Positions 7,624 to 12,049 of a stretch of DNA of 12,049 nt are shown here, in pieces. The position numbers were made by a program, and so were the translations under genes. The stretch is from Gryganskiella cystojenkinii. Taxonomy: Eukaryota; Mortierellomycota; Mortierellomycetes; Mortierellales; Mortierellaceae. Location: positions 7,583 through 19,631 of the forward strand of contig JAAAIG010000734.1 of assembly GCA_015852425.1 (NCBI GenBank), in the 5' to 3' direction. Positions within the stretch are counted from its first letter, which is position 1. Each line of letters opens with the position of its first letter. Below the pieces are notes generated by a model that did no database searches, was not told the DNA's origin, and saw nothing but the letters and a program-made list of their open reading frames with translations.

Positions 7624-8496
7624 ATGACTGCCGCCTCAAGATCCATCACTCAAGCTGTCCTTTCACGAGAACAGGCCGAGGGCAAGGGTGCTCGAGTCCG
7701 TCGATCCATCGGTCGACCTGAACTCCGTAACCACGATCCCTTCCTCATGCTTGACGAGTTTAATGTTGACAAGAACGGTGGTTTCCCCGATCACCCCCAC
7801 CGTGGTTTCGAAACCGTGACTTACATGCTCGAGGGTCAATTCCAGCACGAGGACTTTGCCGGACACAAGGGAACCATTGGACCTGGTGACCTGCAATGGA
7901 TGACTGCTGGACGTGGCATCGTTCACTCTGAGATGCCAGTCAAGTCTCAGACCCGTGCTCATGGTCTTCAACTCTGGATCAACTTGCCCAAGGAACACAA
8001 GATGTGCGAACCTCAATACCAAGAGCTTTTGGACAAGGAAATCAAGCGCGCCAACCCTGAAGAAGGAGTCGAGATCAAGGTTATTGCTGGAGAGTCGCAT
8101 GGTATCTCGTCTCAAGTCTACACCCGTACGCCGACCATGTACCTCGACATTAAGATGGCCAAGAACAAGACGGTGACCCAATCGATCCCTGCTTCGTATA
8201 CCGGATTCATCTACACTCTCAATGGAACCATCTTTGTCGGTGACAATGCGTTCGAGGGCAAAGCTCACCATACGCTCACATTCTCTGAGGATGGTGCCGA
8301 GACGGTCAAGATCACAACCAAGGACGAGGATGCTCACTTTGTTCTGATCGCGGGTGAGCCCCTGAAGGAACCGATTGTTCAGCATGGTCCGTTTGTCATG
8401 AACTCGCAAGAGGAGATCTTTGACACTTTCATGGACTACCAAGCCGGTCAAAACGGATTCGAACGCGCGAAGAACTGGAGATCGACCATCGCTTAA
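7624..8496 (+). CDS. Pirin, iron-binding bicupin
   Basis: An intron-free frame of 290 aa, the same length as human pirin. Pirins are non-haem iron proteins of the cupin superfamily. Human PIR is a nuclear redox-sensing cofactor of NF-kB, and several pirins show quercetin 2,3-dioxygenase activity; the role in fungi is largely unsettled. The N-terminal cupin carries HPHRGFETVTY at 57-67 and the block QWMTAGRGIVHSEMP at 91-105. The four expected metal ligands are His57, His59, His101 and Glu103, all present. The C-terminal cupin (about 175-270) has TGFIYTLNG and FVLIAGEPLKEPIVQHGPFVMN, the latter a family signature. The end MDYQAGQNGFERAKNW is also typical. The start is fixed by the ATG after AATAACA and by family alignment. 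Clean codon usage and full length indicate a functional gene. Confidence 0.95.
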   Translation: MTAASRSITQAVLSREQAEGKGARVRRSIGRPELRNHDPFLMLDEFNVDKNGGFPDHPHRGFETVTYMLEGQFQHEDFAGHKGTIGPGDLQWMTAGRGIVHSEMPVKSQTRAHGLQLWINLPKEHKMCEPQYQELLDKEIKRANPEEGVEIKVIAGESHGISSQVYTRTPTMYLDIKMAKNKTVTQSIPASYTGFIYTLNGTIFVGDNAFEGKAHHTLTFSEDGAETVKITTKDEDAHFVLIAGEPLKEPIVQHGPFVMNSQEEIFDTFMDYQAGQNGFERAKNWRSTIA

Positions 8497-8541
8497 AGAA
8501 AGTGTTGCTTTCCACTCTGTACCATATTGCCCCTTCTGTAA

Positions 8542-8552
8542 AATAAAATAAA
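8542..8552 (+). promoter_or_regulatory. Overlapping polyadenylation signals of the pirin gene
   Basis: Two AATAAA copies overlap by one base (8542-8547 and 8547-8552), about 50 bases after the pirin stop codon. Confidence 0.6.
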
Positions 8553-8594
8553 AATCCAAAGCGCGACAATTGCACATGTTTTCTTGCGGTCTTG

Positions 8595-8637
8595 CCTCTC
8601 CTTTTTTCTTTTTTCTTTTTTTTTTTTCTTTTTTTTC
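8595..8637 (+). repeat. T-rich pyrimidine tract
   Basis: 43 consecutive pyrimidines, mostly T with scattered C, lie just downstream of the pirin polyadenylation signals. This is low-complexity sequence with no coding content. Confidence 0.7.
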
Positions 8638-9604
8638 ATCCGCTATCACTGAGACAATGCCGATCATGCAGATCGTGGCCTATTCTTGTAGACTGAATCT
8701 ATTAAACAGTTGAAAGCGACTTCCCGAGGACCGAGCGGATTGGGTGAAAGTTATTCTAGGATCAATTTAATGAATCGACAATCGTGTCCAAGTCGGGCCA
8801 AAAGGATAGCAATATCGCTTTTGTGGCGAGTATCGAGAATGAAAGCATGCTGAATGCGGCCGCAAAAATATACTGGAAGTGCGGGTGGGAAAGGGCAGCC
8901 ATATTTGATCATGCATCTTCATGTCTCTTTTTCACCGGTCTGCTCTTCCTCTGCCCTTCTGCTTGTTCGAAAGAAGGAGTGGTGAGGCTCATTCCAAAAA
9001 AGGCCGAAAGGAAGTCAACGAGGATTTGCTAGTTAAAAACTGCCTCAAACTATGACTCGCTCAACCTGGCAAGACGCGTCTTTCTACCCTGCCGATGACT
9101 TGCCATTGGTGCGGATACCACATCCGAGGACAGTGTGGCACACAAGACTAGTGCAGTTTTCCCTCCAAAAGATTTCAACTTTTGGTCTTTACATTCCAGT
9201 TGGTACCCCACAGTCTAAAGGAAACATGAGCACACCATGGCTACCGGTATCCGCGTCAGGGAAGGAAGGAGGGACGTACATCGCAGATGGCCTTCTTTTC
9301 ATTCATCATTGGCAGTCTTTGCCATGCAAGTCGAGGTGTTAGGTTGGTCGAGAAGGCACCTGTTCACCGTTTTCCTTCGTACATTAACAAATATCGCTCT
9401 TCCTTTCTCTTTCCACGGTTCTCTTCTTCGCTTGCTTTTCGATTCTTACTCTTTTGGATTCTAAATCTCTTTCTTCAACTTGGGTAAACCTGTGTGTTGA
9501 ACAAGTAGTCTCTTGCTATCCACAAGCGAAATTATGCTGAAAGCGGTCTGTTCATTGGTTGAGCGAAAGGCAATTGGGTCATTTCTAGTTCCTGCTCTCA
9601 AGAA

Positions 9605-9624
9605 GGCAATTTGACCATTGCCTG
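9605..9624. repeat. Small hairpin, 7-bp stem
   Basis: AGGCAAT and ATTGCCT are separated by six bases (TTGACC). It has no T-run after it, so there is no terminator character. It is reported only as visible structure in a region without genes. Confidence 0.3.
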
Positions 9625-10389
9625 AGCTGAGGGTCAGCAGACACAAGGGAAGCTGAGTTTAGAAAAGGGGTCCAACAGGGCTCAAAAAGGGTCTTTGAGG
9701 TGTGTGGGAAAGTGAGAGCGCCGCGAATCTCTCAGAAAGTACTCAGTCAATCAGTATCCTCTATTGCGCCCACCTTCACTCTGACTTGATGATTATGAGC
9801 CAAGAAGGACATTATTGCAATATCATTTCACCAACACGCAATTACCTTAGAAAATGATTCTCCTAAAGCAAACACTGAGAGCATCACGTATCTTTTGGCG
9901 CTTCTCGATATCCCGTGAAAAGAAAGAAAAAGAAATGTGGTCGCCCTTGGCGGTGGCAAAAACACAGAGAGAATTCGTTCCTGCATCAAATTTGGCATTC
10001 AGGGGATTGGGGCGGTTACTCTGTCTCGCCCTCTACCAACCCTGAACGACGTACTCTCCCAGAAATATTTTATGGTTCAGGGGCTTTAAAGGGGTAGAAA
10101 AGAGTGGAACGATCTTCGTCCGTTTTTGGTTCCAGGAAAAAATTGCGCGCCTATAGTCCAATTGGTCATTGAGTTTGTGATCGTAAATAGAAAGTGATGA
10201 GGAACGAAAGTCCAAAGGGGAAAAGTTCTCATCACTCTGTAGAAGGATTGCGAATTTGCGCCTTCTTTTATCCAACGGCCGCCAACATTTTCGGGGTTGC
10301 ACAGAAAAAAAAAATTCCCAGGAGAAGTAAATGGTGTGAACTATTTCAACGGCCACATATGCTTTAGATGGAGCGGGGTTGGGGGAGAA

Positions 10390-10435
10390 AAAACCAGCCC
10401 TACATTCAGATGCTGTCATGCAGGGTGCTGGTTTT
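10390..10435. repeat. Small inverted repeat, 9-bp arms
   Basis: AAAACCAGC at 10390-10398 pairs exactly with GCTGGTTTT at 10427-10435. A further partial match (CCCT / AGGG) lies inside with a bulge. Its function is unknown. Confidence 0.35.
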
Positions 10436-11327
10436 ATTTGCTCACCACAATATTGGAAGTCCCTGATACAGAACCCGAAATCAAAACAAACAGCAAAGAA
10501 AAAGAAAGGAAAATGCACCGAGAAAGGCTATTACAATTTCCCCCTCCATGGATCTACTTTATTGTTTTTCACGAGCAGAATAATAGCGCAAAGGTACCAA
10601 AAGCTCATCCACAACGAAATAAAGGAGATATGTTTTTGACACCTGTCCACAACGCCACGCAGAAAAAATGATATCAATTGGCTCACTTCCCATGTGTTGA
10701 CTCGCTTCAATATCCCAAGTCGTAGGCACAATCTTTAACACAACAACTATCCAAAAAGAAAAAAAAAGCAACCACAGAGATAAATTGGAAAAATTTATTT
10801 CGACTGGGCTCTCAAAAAATATCAAAACTCTACTTTCGACACCACAGCTTTGCCTTTTTCGCAGCACTTGTCCAGAACCTGTCATTTTTGTCAGCATCTC
10901 TCAGCCCAGTTGGACAGTTCAGTGACCAGACTTGGAAAAATGAGAGGTGGCACCACTTTCTGTCCACTCACGCACATTGAACGAGCAAAACCTTGTGCCA
11001 AGACTAACCAAATCTCATTTTTGGGTTTTATAATATGTCTGTTGGACAAGCACTGACTCGTTAGCCTGCATTTTGTCAAACCCCTGGTTTCTTATGAGGG
11101 ATCATTCAACCGTCATGCATGCCAGGGGTAGAAGCATGATGGGCGCGATGCGCTACTGACCAATATATATTTAGCCTGGTATACTTTCTTCAGAATGAAT
11201 CAGAGTGATCGCTCTGGCCTGTTTTGCAACTGACCGTTCACCGTAAGACGATTCGACCTCTGCCCTGAGTATTTTTTGTGACGCTCACAAAGAATCCGCG
11301 GACACCTCTCTTTGCTGTTTGTGGAAG

Positions 11328-11334
11328 TATAAAA
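11328..11334 (+). promoter_or_regulatory. TATA box of the aspartic protease gene
   Basis: TATAAAA lies 151 bases upstream of the protease ATG, followed by a CT-rich leader (11345-11460). This arrangement resembles that of pirin. Confidence 0.6.
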
Positions 11335-11478
11335 GATCTCGACCCCCTGCAACTTTTTTTGATCCTTGTGCCTCACCCTCTCCCATCTTTTTCACCCCAA
11401 CCACCGCCGCCTTTCTCATCAACCAATACCCTCCTCTCCAAATACCCTATTTTTTCAAGTCTCTCGACATATATCATC

Positions 11479-12049
11479 ATGAAGATCACTGCTCTCGTCT
11501 CTGTGGCTGCCGCCATCATTGCCATCGCTGAAGCCGGTGGCAACCCCAACGGTCACTCGGTCCCCTTGGACCGCAACCCCCACTTCAAGCATAACACCCC
11601 TGCTCAGATCGCCAAGTTGAACCACCGTTACCCCCACCTCAACATCAACAACGCTGCCGCCAAGGCCTCGAAGGCTTCGACCGGCAAGGTCCCCTTGACC
11701 AATGTTCACCCTGATCTTGAGTACTACGGTACCGTCTCTGTCGGTACCCCTGCCCAGAAGGTCAAGCTCGACTTTGATACCGTAAGTTCGACTTTCAACT
11801 TTTCTCATCGCCATAGTTCACTGTCGTTTTGGAAACAAAAGGTGTCGGATCGATGATGTTCCTTTGTAGAATAACTTCAAAGCCGATGTTTGATATTCAC
11901 AACACCTCTTTTTTTTTTTTTTTTTTGGTGAAATTTATACAGGGTTCGTCCGATATCTGGTTCCCCTCCAGCACCTGCAACACCGCTGCTTGCAAGAAGC
12001 ACACTCGCTTCAACTCGGCCAAGTCGACTACCTTCAAGAAAGATGGTCG
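11479..12049 (+). CDS. Secreted pepsin-type aspartic protease, rhizopuspepsin-like (5' part, cut by window end)
   Basis: Exon 1 is 11479-11781 (101 codons). A 161-nt intron (GTAAGT...TATACAG) is followed by exon 2 from 11943, which runs off the window. Residues 1-19 (MKITALVSVAAAIIAIAEA) form a signal peptide, probably cut after Ala19. A propeptide with basic patches follows (residues about 20-69). The mature enzyme probably begins near KVPLTNVHPDLEYYGTVSVG. The first catalytic motif is LDFDT|GSSDIWFPSS: the nucleophilic Asp100 and Thr101 are in exon 1 and Gly-Ser-Ser in exon 2. A Cys pair (STCNTAACKK) matches the small disulphide loop after the first Asp in pepsins. Family A1 enzymes are made as zymogens and activate themselves at low pH outside the cell. 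The second catalytic Asp lies beyond the window, so integrity cannot be judged. Confidence 0.92.
11909..11926 (+). repeat. T18 homopolymer inside the protease intron
   Basis: Eighteen consecutive T residues end 16 bases before the acceptor and form an unusually long polypyrimidine tract. The run is also prone to length variation and sequencing error. Confidence 0.8.

Larger units (their letters stand above)
8638..11327. other. 2.7-kb gene-poor region upstream of the protease
   Basis: Both strands were read without finding a recognisable protein, tRNA or transposase. The open frames present are short, mostly lack a good ATG, and have no family signature. A CT-rich run at 9390-9480 and scattered A-runs (10307-10316, 10757-10767) resemble fungal intergenic DNA. 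Small palindromes occur at 9605-9624, 10390-10435 and 11079-11127 (ACCCCTGG / CCAGGGGT). The last few hundred bases are probably promoter of the protease gene. Confidence 0.5.

Noticed and set aside
7663..8667. 334-codon open frame antisense to pirin
   Set aside because: It lies opposite a clearly functional, codon-biased gene and has a Lys/Glu-rich low-complexity start derived from the T-tract. It is a stop-poor shadow, not a gene.
8784..9032. 82-codon plus frame starting at GTG
   Set aside because: It lacks an ATG at its start, and no protein family or gene structure is visible around it.
9095..9151. Short frame with Cys/His spacing (MTCHWCGYHIRGQCG) suggestive of a zinc knuckle
   Set aside because: It has only 18 codons, no flanking coding sequence in frame, and no splice partners. 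The spacing can arise by chance.
9052..9342. 96-codon plus frame beginning with ATG (MTRSTWQDAS)
   Set aside because: It has no family resemblance and no TATA box or polyadenylation signal at suitable distance. Its length is within chance expectation for 2.7 kb.
10033..10518. 161-codon minus-strand frame in the gene-poor region
   Set aside because: Its 5' codon is GTG, its composition resembles random AT-rich sequence (FPFFFF start), and no domain, splice context or promoter is seen.
1..12049. Search for tRNA genes, CRISPR arrays, long terminal repeats and transposases
   Set aside because: No box A/box B pair, no regularly spaced repeats, no paired long repeats and no transposase or reverse-transcriptase motif were found on either strand by eye.

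Overview
This window looks like nuclear DNA from a filamentous fungus of the Mucoromycota, most likely Mortierella-like. That placement is an inference. It rests on short GT-AG introns (67-181 nt) with pyrimidine-rich 3' ends, TATA boxes and AATAAA signals around single genes, an F-box/leucine-rich-repeat protein of a style abundant in Mortierella, and a secreted pepsin-type protease resembling the rhizopuspepsins. There is no operon structure, and no sign of bacterial, plasmid or phage DNA.

Layout. (1) 80-806, + strand: a two-exon gene for a half-length relative of translation initiation factor eIF4A. It keeps only the C-terminal helicase domain, and several catalytic motifs in that domain are altered. 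(2) About 2020-3143, + strand: the 3' exons of an unrecognised gene for a probable membrane-anchored protein; the last three exons are well supported, and an in-frame TAG lies near the start of the first of them. (3) 3509-4939, + strand: a complete three-exon eIF4A (402 aa) with every DEAD-box motif, behind a TATA box. (4) 5213-7150, - strand: an F-box/LRR-like protein that converges on eIF4A across a strongly pyrimidine-biased tract. (5) 7624-8496, + strand: an intron-free pirin (290 aa) with all four metal ligands, divergent from the F-box gene; the shared upstream region holds a perfect 17-bp inverted repeat. (6) About 8550-11330: roughly 2.8 kb with no gene I can support. (7) 11479 to the window edge, + strand: the start of a secreted aspartic protease whose first intron splits the catalytic DTGS motif.

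The genes do not form a pathway. The main biological story is the pair of eIF4A relatives 2.7 kb apart on the same strand. One is an intact RNA helicase. The other has lost the ATP-binding domain and most key residues of motifs V and VI, yet keeps an open frame, a plausible first exon, a strong intron signature and its own polyadenylation signal. It could be a decaying duplicate or a protein with a new, non-enzymatic role.
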